A stretch of 64,000 bases of DNA, taken from assembly GCF_000172975.1 (NCBI RefSeq), contig NZ_ABTR02000001.1, positions 1,836,501-1,900,500 on the forward strand, written 5' to 3'. Positions 15,497 to 23,876 of this stretch are shown piece after piece (positions within the stretch are counted from its first letter, which is position 1; each line of letters starts with the position of its first letter). The DNA is from Dethiosulfovibrio peptidovorans DSM 11002 (lineage in GTDB: Bacteria; Synergistota; Synergistia; Synergistales; Dethiosulfovibrionaceae). Position numbers and translations under genes: made by a program. The notes below the pieces were generated by a model that was not told the DNA's origin, ran no database searches, and saw only the letters and a program-made list of their open reading frames with translations.

Positions 15497-17344
15497 ATGA
15501 AGGAGAGCTGGTCTGTCCGGTTGCTTGGCAAATGGTTGGAGGTCGGCGTCAGAAACAGGTATATGTTCTTTCTGGACGTCCTTTTTTGCATCTTTGCTAC
15601 GTGGCTGGGGTTTGCCCTTAGACTCTCGTTTTTTATGGACCATTTTTACGGAGATATGGTGGTCTCCGGTTTTATCTTCGCCGGTGTCTGTGCAACGTCC
15701 TTTTATTTGGGAGGGGTATATCGCATCTATTGGCCTCAGGCCAGTCTAGAGGAATTCGCCCTGCTTTTGCGGTGTTTCCTGGTAGGTTCTTTGATATTCG
15801 TTCTCTGTCATCTCCTCCTACCGTTCATGTTTATTCCTCGCTCCTCTCTGGCGATAACCCTTCTGAGCTGTTTTCTACTGGTGGCGGCCTATAGAGCCTC
15901 TTGGCGTTTCTTCGTAGCTGCCCGTCACGGTCAAGATTCCTGTATCAGAACTGTCATAGTCGGAGCGGGAAATGCCGGAACCTCTCTGGCCAGGGATCTG
16001 CTGCGTAACGGAGACGAACTTTTGCCGGTGGGGTTCGTGGACGATGACGATCAGAAAAAGGACAAGGTCATCGCCGGACTTCCTGTGCTGGGTCCGGTTT
16101 CGGATCTGGAGAACATTATACTGGACGAACGTATCTCCGTTGTTTTGGTCGCCATACCGTCGGCATCCAGAAAAGTCATAGGAGAGATGCTGATGAGGCT
16201 TTCTTCCTTGGGTGTGGAGACCCGGGTTTTGCCGAATCTCAGGGATATCGCCGGAGGTATAGTTACCACCACCATGCTTCGAAAGGTACGTCTAGAGGAT
16301 CTGCTGGCGAGGGATCCGGTCGAGCTGGACAGTAGGGTCATAGCCGACGTGGTTCGTCAGAGAGTCATCCTGATAACCGGAGCGGGAGGATCTATCGGCA
16401 GTGAGATATCCAGACAGATATGTTCATACGGATCTTCTCGGGTTCTCCTTCTGGGTCATGGAGAGCACTCTATATACGGGCTTTGCGAGGAATTCAGGGA
16501 GAAGAGGGTCTCCGTCCCTTACGAACCAATCATAGCGGACGTAGCCGATTCGGATGCCATGGAGGCGGTTTTCTCCAAGTGGTCACCCTCGGTAGTCTTC
16601 CATGCTGGGGCCCATAAGCATGTCCCCCTCATGGAGGTTAACCCGAGAGAGGCGCTCCGAGTTAACGGAAAGGGAACATGGGTCTTGGCCGATCTCTGCG
16701 GACGATTCGGGGTGGAGCGTATGGTCATGGTTTCGACCGATAAGGCTGTAAATCCTACGAGCGTTATGGGAGCGACCAAGAGAGTTGCTGAGATCATGGT
16801 ACAACAGGCTCAGTTGGATTACCCCGATACCAAATACATGGCGGTTCGTTTCGGGAACGTCCTGGGTAGCAGGGGCAGCGTAGTCCCTAAGTTCGAGAAA
16901 CAAATAGAATCCGGCGGTCCTGTTACCGTGACCCACCCTGACATGAAGCGTTATTTCATGATTATACCGGAGGCGGCCGGATTGGTGTTGCAGGCCGGTG
17001 CCCTTGGAAAGGGCGGAGAGATATTCGTCCTGGACATGGGGGATCCCGTTAAGATAGTGGATCTGGCAGAGACCCTCATCCGTCTTCACGGCTATTCCCC
17101 TGGATCGGACATAGCCGTCGATTTTACGGGGGTCAGACCGGGAGAAAAACTGTTCGAGGAGCTTTTTTACGATCCGGACTTCGTCGACAGAACTGCTCAT
17201 CCGAAAATCTTCAGAAGTCATCTTTCGGATAAGCAGCTGTCGTACGATCCGATCATATCGGAGGTGGATGGATGTTTATCCTGCAGGGGCAGCTCTACGT
17301 TGTCGACCCTGCGTAAGCTGGTCCCAGAGTTCAACCACCCTTAG
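15497..17344 (+). CDS. Membrane nucleotide-sugar 4,6-dehydratase (CapD/WbpM type)
   Basis: Predicted UDP-N-acetylhexosamine 4,6-dehydratase for surface polysaccharide or glycan synthesis. The 615 residues are full length for the long membrane class. About four membrane spans occupy residues 20-130. A first Rossmann region begins VIVGAGNAGTSLARDLL near residue 152, and the extended-SDR catalytic domain begins VILITGAGGSIGSEI near residue 290. The catalytic region reads VSTDKAVNPTSVMGATKR, with KYMAVRFGNVLGSRGSV and GVRPGEKLFEELF further on. The sugar stereochemistry cannot be fixed from sequence. No other glycan genes are adjacent. Confidence 0.9.
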   Translation: MKESWSVRLLGKWLEVGVRNRYMFFLDVLFCIFATWLGFALRLSFFMDHFYGDMVVSGFIFAGVCATSFYLGGVYRIYWPQASLEEFALLLRCFLVGSLIFVLCHLLLPFMFIPRSSLAITLLSCFLLVAAYRASWRFFVAARHGQDSCIRTVIVGAGNAGTSLARDLLRNGDELLPVGFVDDDDQKKDKVIAGLPVLGPVSDLENIILDERISVVLVAIPSASRKVIGEMLMRLSSLGVETRVLPNLRDIAGGIVTTTMLRKVRLEDLLARDPVELDSRVIADVVRQRVILITGAGGSIGSEISRQICSYGSSRVLLLGHGEHSIYGLCEEFREKRVSVPYEPIIADVADSDAMEAVFSKWSPSVVFHAGAHKHVPLMEVNPREALRVNGKGTWVLADLCGRFGVERMVMVSTDKAVNPTSVMGATKRVAEIMVQQAQLDYPDTKYMAVRFGNVLGSRGSVVPKFEKQIESGGPVTVTHPDMKRYFMIIPEAAGLVLQAGALGKGGEIFVLDMGDPVKIVDLAETLIRLHGYSPGSDIAVDFTGVRPGEKLFEELFYDPDFVDRTAHPKIFRSHLSDKQLSYDPIISEVDGCLSCRGSSTLSTLRKLVPEFNHP

Positions 17345-17369
17345 CCGGAGGATTCCTCCGGCTTTTTTT
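17343..17369 (+). terminator. Rho-independent terminator
   Basis: Stem AGCCGGAGG / CCTCCGGCT with loop ATT and a run of seven T. It ends the dehydratase transcript and touches the stop of the converging SYLF gene. Confidence 0.9.
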
Positions 17370-18063
17370 ATTTCCCCATCCGTATGAGTTTTTCTATCTC
17401 CTTAAGTAAAGGCTTTATCTCTTTCGAGCTTGCCTGCTTGTTGAGTATGTCCGCAGGGGAGATTTTCTTGCCCCAGTAGAGTTCGTTCGCGCTAGGGTCG
17501 TGATTTATGGTGGCTCCTTCCAGCGATAGCCCGGCGAAGAGACCTTTGCTCATAGAGTAGCTGTATATGGGGGTATTCATGTTTATGTCCGTCGCCGCAG
17601 AGGTCCTCCTTCCTACCGGTCCCGCAGCTACGGCTACGTCGCCTCCCAATGTGAAGGTATCTCCTCTGAAGGCCTTCAGACCGTCTTCGTTTACGACCGC
17701 AAGCACCAGTGCCGTAGACTGTACTCCTATCTGAAGACCGAAAGAGCCCCCCGCTATGTTGAAAAAGGACGGTCCGTACCATTTTCCGGTCTTTCTGTCG
17801 TGCCTAAGCAGAAGCCCCTCACCGTACTGTCCCCCTAGGACGAAACCGGCCTTTACCACCGAGGGGAATATGGCGACCGCCACTCCCTTATCTATAACCT
17901 CGCCCATCGTCTGAGCGTCGTCCTGTTCCGACATGTTTCCTATCGTTTTTATGGCTTCGTTTATGCGATGTTCCGGTGTCTTCCCTGCCCACAGAGGACA
18001 GGACAACGATAGTGTCAGAAACGTCACCGCTATGGCTAAGATGTTTTTCCCTGCTTTAATCAC
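17368..18063 (-). CDS. Exported SYLF-domain (YSC84/DUF500) lipid-binding protein
   Basis: 231-residue secreted protein with the SYLF fold, a phosphoinositide/lipid-binding module in eukaryotes whose bacterial role is poorly known. The start is GTG 18063 behind AAAGGAGGA. A signal peptide runs MIKAGKNILAIAVTFLTL to a cut near LWAG. Diagnostic blocks are VAIFPSVVKAGFVLGGQYGEGL, SFFNIAGGSFGLQIGVQST and TFTLGGDVAVAAGPVGR, ending with the SYSMSKGLFAGLSLEG segment. It is monocistronic between two terminators or RNA genes. Confidence 0.9.
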   Translation of the reverse strand: MIKAGKNILAIAVTFLTLSLSCPLWAGKTPEHRINEAIKTIGNMSEQDDAQTMGEVIDKGVAVAIFPSVVKAGFVLGGQYGEGLLLRHDRKTGKWYGPSFFNIAGGSFGLQIGVQSTALVLAVVNEDGLKAFRGDTFTLGGDVAVAAGPVGRRTSAATDINMNTPIYSYSMSKGLFAGLSLEGATINHDPSANELYWGKKISPADILNKQASSKEIKPLLKEIEKLIRMGK

Positions 18064-18155
18064 TGGTATTTCCTCCTTTGGATTGGGTTATATCATGTTC
18101 TGAGGCTATTATACAATGTGCGAGCTCTACAATGGACCATTCCCTCGGTCTGCTG

Positions 18156-18164
18156 TGATATAAT
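18156..18164 (+). promoter_or_regulatory. Extended -10 promoter of the 6S RNA
   Basis: TGATATAAT (TGn plus a perfect TATAAT at 18159-18164) with no good -35 at 17 nt. This is an extended -10 promoter; predicted transcript start is about 18171. Confidence 0.65.
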
Positions 18165-18170
18165 GTTGCC

Positions 18171-18392
18171 GAAATCAAGGAGACCTGCGGTGTGCGTGAT
18201 CATGTCCTACGTCTTGAGCCAACACTCGAGCCATGTAGGGCTGAGTCCGAACCGGTTTATGAGGCGGTTTTCCGCTTCAGACGCCCAGGCTCGGTAAGCC
18301 CCTTTCTAGGTAGGATCGGGTCAAGACAATCATGACACGGCACTGCGGGCTACCAATTTTATACGGCGCTGAGCTGTGCTCGGCGCCCTTTT
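18171..18392 (+). ncRNA. ssrS: 6S RNA (RNA polymerase-binding regulator)
   Basis: A roughly 185-nt structured RNA plus terminator, with no reading frame. The closing stem is a continuous 10-bp helix, 18184-18193 (CCTGCGGTGT) with 18340-18349 (GCACTGCGGG), including three G-U pairs. Inside it lies a mostly open region, then pairings GTCTTGA (18211-18217) with TCAAGAC (18321-18327), and alternatively TTGAGCC with GGCTCGG, giving the rod-with-bubble shape of 6S RNA. The 5' strand pattern CCTGCGGTGT...CTTGAGCC is like other bacterial 6S RNAs. rarA lies just downstream, and the Bacillus subtilis 6S-1 gene is also near rarA (yrvN), which supports the call. The mature 3' end is probably near 18356. 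Confidence 0.8.
18365..18392 (+). terminator. Terminator of the 6S RNA
   Basis: Stem GGCGCTGAG / CTCGGCGCC (one G-U pair) with loop CTGTG and CTTTT after it. It sits 26 bp before the HAD gene start, so read-through could feed the downstream genes. Confidence 0.8.
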
Positions 18393-18417
18393 CGTATATG
18401 CTGGGGGAGGCCTGTTC

Positions 18418-19389
18418 ATGTCCAGTTCGCCTTTATGGAATCCTTTGAAAGGATCGGGGGTGATCTTCGATTGGGATGGTGTTTTGGCGGAGACCCGATT
18501 GGATTTCTCCGGTATCAGAGAAAGATATTTCGGCGGTAAAAGAGCTGCCATACTTGAGGAAATGAGCCTCATGGACGAGGAAAAAAGGAGAGCTCTTTCC
18601 GAAGAAATCAGGGCTATCGAGCTCGCCGGAGCGGAAAAGGCGGTTCCGGTTCCGGGATCCAGGGAAGTGGTCGATCTTGTATCAAAGGCGGGAATACCTT
18701 GGGCGGTAGTCTCTCGGAATTGCCCGGAATCGATAGAACTTGCTGCCCGTACCATAGGTTTTAAGCTTCCTGTGCATACCTTTCATAGAGAGAGCGGCCC
18801 GATAAAGCCTTCGCCTGAGGCCCTTTGGATGGCTGCCGAGGCTATCGGATCCACCTCCACGGAATGTACCGTCGTGGGAGATTTTGTGTACGATCTTTTG
18901 GGTGCGAGGAGGGCCGGGATGAGGGCGGTCTTGGTGGAAAGGTCCTCTGTAGACTGGGGGCACTGGGCCGACGTCTCCTATCCCCGCATGACCGATTTTC
19001 TATCGGCATTGATGAACGAAGATCCGATAGTCCCCTGGGAATACCATGGTCTAGTCTCTGAAAGAGGACTGTCGTGGTTGACGTCGGCTTGGAATGTCTC
19101 GATTGCCCTCCCTGAATTATGGGATGAGGCGATCCTAAATAGTCTGATGAACCTGGCCGGTTTGGGAGTGGGACGCTTTACGGTAAAAACCGGGACCTTG
19201 GCCTTCGACGAGTGGAGGGGGCTGCCATGGCTTTCGCCGAAAGATCTGGAGCGTCCGAAAGCTTTCGTGCTTGCAAGAATCCTTAAAAAACGATATCCGA
19301 AGGTCGTCGTGGAGGAATGTGAAGAAGGGCTCTCATTGTCCTCCCTGGAAGGCGATCTCGTTAACGGTTTGGAGAGGCATCTCAGTTGA
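18418..19389 (+). CDS. HAD-family phosphatase with C-terminal extension
   Basis: 323-residue protein. The HAD motif I is VIFDWDGVLAET near residues 16-27, motif II is AVVSRN near 100, and motif IV is CTVVGDFVYDLLGARRAGM near 160. About 120 residues after the HAD fold (EDPIVPWEYHGLVSERGLSW onwards) match nothing I recognise. ATG 18418 follows GGGGGAGG; a GTG at 18376 would start inside the 6S terminator and was rejected. It overlaps rarA by 4 bp. The substrate is unknown. Confidence 0.8.
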   Translation: MSSSPLWNPLKGSGVIFDWDGVLAETRLDFSGIRERYFGGKRAAILEEMSLMDEEKRRALSEEIRAIELAGAEKAVPVPGSREVVDLVSKAGIPWAVVSRNCPESIELAARTIGFKLPVHTFHRESGPIKPSPEALWMAAEAIGSTSTECTVVGDFVYDLLGARRAGMRAVLVERSSVDWGHWADVSYPRMTDFLSALMNEDPIVPWEYHGLVSERGLSWLTSAWNVSIALPELWDEAILNSLMNLAGLGVGRFTVKTGTLAFDEWRGLPWLSPKDLERPKAFVLARILKKRYPKVVVEECEEGLSLSSLEGDLVNGLERHLS

Positions 19390-20657
19390 TTCAATGGGAG
19401 ATCCCTCTGGCGGAGAGGATGCGACCGTCATCCTTAGATCAATATATCGGACATCTCGACGTAATGGGGCCCACCGGATCCCTAAGGGTTCTGCTCGAAA
19501 AAGGCGTGGTCCCCTCCTGTATATTGTATGGGCCTCCTGGAGTCGGTAAAACTGCGTTGGTGCGTCTGATGGCCTCGGTTACCGATAGAGAGCTTTTCGA
19601 GATAAACGCCGTCTCCGCAAAGGTGTCTCAGTTGAGAGACCTCATAGAGAAGGCCGCCCGTTTTAAGGCTCTTTCCGGTCGTTCCGCCGTGGCCTTCGTC
19701 GATGAGATATACCATTTCAATAAAGGACAACAGAACGCTCTTCTGCCTTCGGTGGAGAAGGGCGATGTCGTTTTGGTCGGGACTACAACGGAGAATCCCT
19801 GGTTCGAGATCAATAAAACCCTTCTGTCCAGATTGTTGGTCTTTTCCTTGAAACCTCTAGAGAAGGACGATTTGGTCGGGATAATGAATAATGCTCTTTC
19901 CGATGAGGAAAAGGGGTTGGGAAAACTCGGCATGAAATGGGAGGACGGCGTTTTGGAGGAGCTTGCCTCGAGCGCATCCGGAGATGCCAGGCAGGCTTTG
20001 ACCAGGTTGGAATATCTTGTAAGGGTAATTTCAGCCTCCGGTGGATCTCTCCTCTCGCTGGATAGAGTCCGTAAAGAGCTGCCGGCGGCGTTCGTTCGTC
20101 ACGATAAAGACGGCGACGATCACTATGAGGTAATATCGGCTTTCATAAAGAGCATAAGGGGGTCCGACCCCGACGCGGCGGTGTATTGGCTTGCCAGGCT
20201 TCTGGAGGCGGGGGAGGATGTCCGTTTCATCGCCAGGAGGATGATAATATCCGCGGCGGAGGATATCGGTTTGGCCGATCCTATGGCGTTAATATTGGCC
20301 ACTTCCGCTGCTAAAGCCTCGGACATGACCGGCATGCCCGAAGCTAGGATAATTCTATCGGAGGCCGTGATTTACCTGGCCGCGGCACCTAAAAGCAATC
20401 GAGCTTACGATGCCGTAAATCAGGCTATTTCCTCCATAAGAAAGGGGGATATACAAAGGGTCCCCGATCACCTCATAAACGGTAATCCCGATTATCGATA
20501 TCCTCACGATGACCCCAGACACTGGGTTCCTCAGTCCTACCTGAGGGAGCCGCGCAGATTTTACCGACCTTCGGAAATGGGGGCCGAGGCGAGAATAGCT
20601 CAGAGGCTTAAAAGGTACTGGCGGAGGTTCCGGGACGGTCGGGACGGGGAAGTTTAG
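19386..20657 (+). CDS. rarA: Replication-associated recombination protein A (AAA+ ATPase)
   Basis: Clamp-loader-like AAA+ ATPase (RarA/MgsA/WRNIP1) acting at stalled replication forks. The TTG start overlaps the HAD stop and has GGAGAGG upstream. The 423-residue protein has PLAERMRPSSLDQYIGH at the N-terminus, Walker A LYGPPGVGKTALVRLMAS at about residues 44-61, Walker B AVAFVDEIYHFNKGQQNALLP with the family HFNKxQQ signature, the TTENP sensor, and the C-terminal tetramer region (FIKSIRGSDPDAAVYWLARLL, ISAAEDIGLADP). The last 50 bp overlap the converging YdcF gene. Confidence 0.95.
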   Translation: MIQWEIPLAERMRPSSLDQYIGHLDVMGPTGSLRVLLEKGVVPSCILYGPPGVGKTALVRLMASVTDRELFEINAVSAKVSQLRDLIEKAARFKALSGRSAVAFVDEIYHFNKGQQNALLPSVEKGDVVLVGTTTENPWFEINKTLLSRLLVFSLKPLEKDDLVGIMNNALSDEEKGLGKLGMKWEDGVLEELASSASGDARQALTRLEYLVRVISASGGSLLSLDRVRKELPAAFVRHDKDGDDHYEVISAFIKSIRGSDPDAAVYWLARLLEAGEDVRFIARRMIISAAEDIGLADPMALILATSAAKASDMTGMPEARIILSEAVIYLAAAPKSNRAYDAVNQAISSIRKGDIQRVPDHLINGNPDYRYPHDDPRHWVPQSYLREPRRFYRPSEMGAEARIAQRLKRYWRRFRDGRDGEV

Positions 20658-21420
20658 GTTCCAGGATGCGGTAGACCGTGAGTCCGACTATCTCTTTCCA
20701 TGCCAGACTTGAATCTCTTAAAGCTCCGGCAGTGGGTATCCATTTTAGCGGATCCGAATCCATGTCGTCTGCCAAGGATCCTATCGCATATGGGTAAACT
20801 TCAATATCTGGCATCGCCTTTTTTGCCATCCATAGTGATCTTTTCATATGGAAGGAATTTGTAACCAGTATGATCCGATCGATTCCCTTGCGTCTCAGTA
20901 TCGAGGCGGAATATGTCATGTTTTCCCACGTAGTTCTTGAGTTTTCCTCCAGCATTATCTCGCCCTTATAGCCCCATTTTCTGATAGATCGTTCCATGGA
21001 ACGGGCTATGGATTCGCTTTTGTCGTAGCTTAATCCTCCAGAGAGGAGTATCGGATATCCTTTTCGTCTTGCGAGCGAAGCTCCCTCTATCAGGCGCTGG
21101 GTCGTAAAAGGCCCCGGTTCGGTCTTTCCGGAATTTTTTCTGGTGAAGCCTCCACTGAGTATCATTACCACCGGTATAGGTCCCTCCGGGGGGAGTTCTT
21201 TTCTGTAGATCTCTACCTGTCTCAACAACAGGTGACTTGTTACAGGTAAGGACAGGGACAACAAAAACACGACGCTTAAGATTATGATGGACGGTACAAA
21301 GCAGAAAAGGGGCCCTCTCCGACGGTTTGAAATCGTCAAGAAGGTCCCAATGAGTATCGTAATGGATAAAAATACTAAGGGGGTAGTTGCGGCTCCCAGT
21401 AATTTATAGACGAAGAACAT
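20608..21420 (-). CDS. YdcF/ElyC-like membrane protein (DUF218)
   Basis: 270-residue envelope protein of the DUF218 family, some members of which affect peptidoglycan or undecaprenyl-phosphate metabolism. Two N-terminal membrane spans (residues 10-28 and 42-62) precede the DUF218 domain: VVMILSGG, EGASLARRKGYPILLSGGL, LEENSRTTWENMTYSASIL, and ILVTNSFHMKRS. The 3' end overlaps rarA by 50 bp on the opposite strand. It lies 4 bp after the GntR regulator. Confidence 0.85.
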   Translation of the reverse strand: MFFVYKLLGAATTPLVFLSITILIGTFLTISNRRRGPLFCFVPSIIILSVVFLLSLSLPVTSHLLLRQVEIYRKELPPEGPIPVVMILSGGFTRKNSGKTEPGPFTTQRLIEGASLARRKGYPILLSGGLSYDKSESIARSMERSIRKWGYKGEIMLEENSRTTWENMTYSASILRRKGIDRIILVTNSFHMKRSLWMAKKAMPDIEVYPYAIGSLADDMDSDPLKWIPTAGALRDSSLAWKEIVGLTVYRILEPKLPRPDRPGTSASTF

Positions 21421-21424
21421 GATT

Positions 21425-22105
21425 TTAAGAGCGTATAGCTCCTGGATGGTTCTGGAGGTACTCTTCGACTCCGCTTCTGGTTAGGTTTATATGCTCTTTC
21501 ATCTCTTCTCTTGCCTTTACTCCGTCTTTTACTAATATCGCGTCTATGATGGCGATATGACCCTCCGATAGTGCTTTCAGATAATTCCTCTCCGCCAGAG
21601 AGTAGGGACGATAGAGATTTATCATGTCCAGGATATCCAACAGGACGCCCTTGAGGAAGCGATTTCCAGAGGCCTCATAGAGAAAATTATGAAATTTTCT
21701 GTCCTGCACGAGGTATTCTTTTGGGTCCGTGTCGTTGTTCATGTTGAAGAATATATCTCTGAATTTTTCCAGGTCCTTTTTGGGAGGCGATTGGGCTATT
21801 AAAGTGACGGCAAACATCTCCAGGTTTGCCCTCAGTTCGTATAGTGCCGATGCGTCTTCCAGGGTTGGAACGGTTACGAAAGCCCCTTTTCTGGGAGTCA
21901 GTGAGACCAGTCCGGTTTTTGCCAACTGACGAATAGCCTCTCTGACCGGGGTTCTCGATACCGCCATCTTGTTTGCAAGTTCTACCTCGGAGAGCTTTTC
22001 TCCCGGTTTTATGATGCCTTCCACTATAGCTTCTTTTATCTTTTCATACACGATCTGTCTTAGATCAACGTTTTTGGCCGGGAACAACGGATTCTCCCTG
22101 GTCAT
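21425..22105 (-). CDS. GntR-family (FadR/FCD) transcriptional regulator
   Basis: 226-residue regulator. The N-terminal winged helix is typical (EKIKEAIVEGIIKPGEKLSEVELANKMAVSRTPVREAIRQL), followed by an all-helical FCD ligand domain with a metal-type pattern (DRKFHNFLYEASGN and EHIAIIDAIL). ATG 22105 has GGGAGGAG five bases upstream; a GTG two codons further out is less well spaced. FCD proteins often sense organic or amino acids. The nearby TAXI/GltS pair is one possible target. Confidence 0.88.
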   Translation of the reverse strand: MTRENPLFPAKNVDLRQIVYEKIKEAIVEGIIKPGEKLSEVELANKMAVSRTPVREAIRQLAKTGLVSLTPRKGAFVTVPTLEDASALYELRANLEMFAVTLIAQSPPKKDLEKFRDIFFNMNNDTDPKEYLVQDRKFHNFLYEASGNRFLKGVLLDILDMINLYRPYSLAERNYLKALSEGHIAIIDAILVKDGVKAREEMKEHINLTRSGVEEYLQNHPGAIRS

Positions 22106-22171
22106 GAACACTCCTCCCTAAATATCAGATGCGGTGTTCATTATACAAAAAACAGAAAAAAAGGGAAAGTC

Positions 22172-22693
22172 TTATTTTCCTTCTGCTGGGAAGAACTCTT
22201 TTTGATACCACAGAATGAGAGCATATATGGCGTCGGAAAGCCTGTTTATGTAGGCGAATATATCCAAAGGCAGTGTACCTGAACGAAGCATCCTTACCGC
22301 TTGGCGTTCAGCTCTTCTCGCTATGGTTCGAGCCATATGGAGCGTCGCACAGACAGAGCATTCTCCCGGCCTTATAAACTGAAATTCCCCTTCGGTAAAC
22401 ATCGAGGAGACTTCTTTGATCATATCCTCCATCCAATCGGTCTTGGGAGGTTCCATGCCCTCGCATAGGGCCATGCACCCCATAAGGGTATAAAGCTCGT
22501 CTTCTAAGCGTTTTAAGTTTTCGTTTATGGGTTCAAAGGAGCACATAGACCTAGCTAGGCCTATCGATGCCTGACATTCGTCGATGGTTCCGTAGGCCTC
22601 AACCCTGGGGTCGTCCTTAGGGACCCTCTCTCCGTTGCAGAGGCTGGTGTTGCCCTTGTCGCCGCCCTTAGTGGTTATGGTCATCTTGTACAT
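22172..22693 (-). CDS. pduO: PduO-type cob(I)alamin adenosyltransferase
   Basis: Transfers the 5'-deoxyadenosyl group of ATP to cob(I)alamin to give coenzyme B12. The 173-residue protein has the ATP-binding N-terminus TTKGGDKGNTSLCNGERV, VEAYGTIDECQASIGLAR, and the C-terminal ARTIARRAERQAV and YINRLSDAIYAL blocks of the PduO family. It works with the cobalamin operon 15 kb away. A perfect palindrome lies 59 bp upstream. Confidence 0.93.
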   Translation of the reverse strand: MYKMTITTKGGDKGNTSLCNGERVPKDDPRVEAYGTIDECQASIGLARSMCSFEPINENLKRLEDELYTLMGCMALCEGMEPPKTDWMEDMIKEVSSMFTEGEFQFIRPGECSVCATLHMARTIARRAERQAVRMLRSGTLPLDIFAYINRLSDAIYALILWYQKEFFPAEGK

Positions 22694-22751
22694 AAGACAA
22701 GCCCACCTTTCTTTTATGATACCAATTGTTATAGCAGAAAAACAGATAGAA

Positions 22752-22770
22752 CGAAACCTAGGAGGTTTCG
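22752..22770. repeat. Perfect inverted repeat upstream of pduO
   Basis: Arms CGAAACCT and AGGTTTCG separated by AGG. Placed between divergent pduO and the TAXI gene. It could be an operator or, in the pduO leader, a hairpin; no strict T-run follows it on either strand. The rest of 22694-22924 is A+T-rich and likely holds both promoters. Confidence 0.45.
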
Positions 22771-22924
22771 AAATTGCTGGATTTTCTATTCTTATTCGTT
22801 GTGCCGAAGAATCAAAATAGTAGAATATGCCATAATATCTCTGTCGGCATAAGATCGATGATAAAATATCGAATAGTGCTTTATTTTACCTACCGTCACA
22901 TTTTATATTTTAGGGGGAGTTTTA

Positions 22925-23875
22925 GTGGGTACAAGAAAAGGTCTATTATGTTTGCTTGTCGTCTCCGCCGTCTTGGGAGCGGCAGCGGTTGTCTCCGCTT
23001 TCCAGCCGGTCTATATAATGGCCAGCGGTAACATGGGGGGGACCTATTACAGTTTGGGGGGCATCCTTGCCGAGACCGTAAACGAGAAACTTCCTGGCGT
23101 CAGGTTGGCGGTTTTGCCTTCCGGTGGATCTGCGGAAAACGTCGATCTTATGGAAAAGGGACTGGCCCAATTCGCCTTGATCGACAGCTTTGCCGTTATG
23201 GCCTATCAGGGGCGTGATCTCTACTACGAGGCTCCACAGACCTATCTCAGAGGTGTCGTGCCGCTTTATCCGGAGGTTGCCAGGATCTTGGTCCCGAAGG
23301 GTTCCGACGTCGTGACCCTGTCCGATCTGGCGGGTAAGAAGGTGGTCCTGGGCAAGAAAGGCTCAGGAGTCCTCATTACAGCTCAGCAGATTTTGATGGC
23401 CTCCGGCTTACGTCAAGATCAGTTGGAGCCGGCCTACCTAGGGATGGGAGAGGGGCTTTTGGCTTTACGGGAAGGTTCGGTGGATGCGGTGATTTTCGTC
23501 GGCCCTCTCGGTGGAGGATCCGCCATGGAGCAGGAAACCTTGAAAGAAGCCAGAATAATAGGTCTCGACGATAAGACGAGAAAGAAACTCATGGATACTG
23601 CCCCTTACTGGAAGGAGTTCGTCGTTCCTGCCGGGACTTTTGATGGACAGACCGAGGATATCAAGACGGTAGGAGCCTGGACTGTCCTGTGTTGCAGGGA
23701 GGATCTAGACGATGACTTGGTGAAAAGGGTCGCCGAGACCGTGTACGACAATGCCGAGGATATCTCTTCATATATTCCCGGATCGGTCAAACTTAGCCCA
23801 GATAACGTCGACGAGGTCCTCATTCCTCTCCACGATGGAGCGAAAAATTTCTTCGACGGGAAGGGCGCTCTGTAA
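22925..23875 (+). CDS. TAXI-family periplasmic solute-binding protein
   Basis: 316-residue receptor of the TRAP-associated extracytoplasmic immunogenic family. The GTG start follows GGGGGAG. A signal peptide (RKGLLCLLVVSAVLGAAAVV, cut near VSA) is followed by the TAXI hallmark MASGNMGGTYYSLGGILAE, then AVLPSGGSAENVDLM, LSDLAGKKVVLGKKGSGV and the VDAVIFVGPLGG block. Known TAXI proteins bind glutamate or small acids. It ends one base before a GltS symporter gene rather than a TRAP permease, so it may deliver to GltS or to a TRAP permease elsewhere. Confidence 0.9.
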   Translation: MGTRKGLLCLLVVSAVLGAAAVVSAFQPVYIMASGNMGGTYYSLGGILAETVNEKLPGVRLAVLPSGGSAENVDLMEKGLAQFALIDSFAVMAYQGRDLYYEAPQTYLRGVVPLYPEVARILVPKGSDVVTLSDLAGKKVVLGKKGSGVLITAQQILMASGLRQDQLEPAYLGMGEGLLALREGSVDAVIFVGPLGGGSAMEQETLKEARIIGLDDKTRKKLMDTAPYWKEFVVPAGTFDGQTEDIKTVGAWTVLCCREDLDDDLVKRVAETVYDNAEDISSYIPGSVKLSPDNVDEVLIPLHDGAKNFFDGKGAL

Positions 23876-23876
23876 T

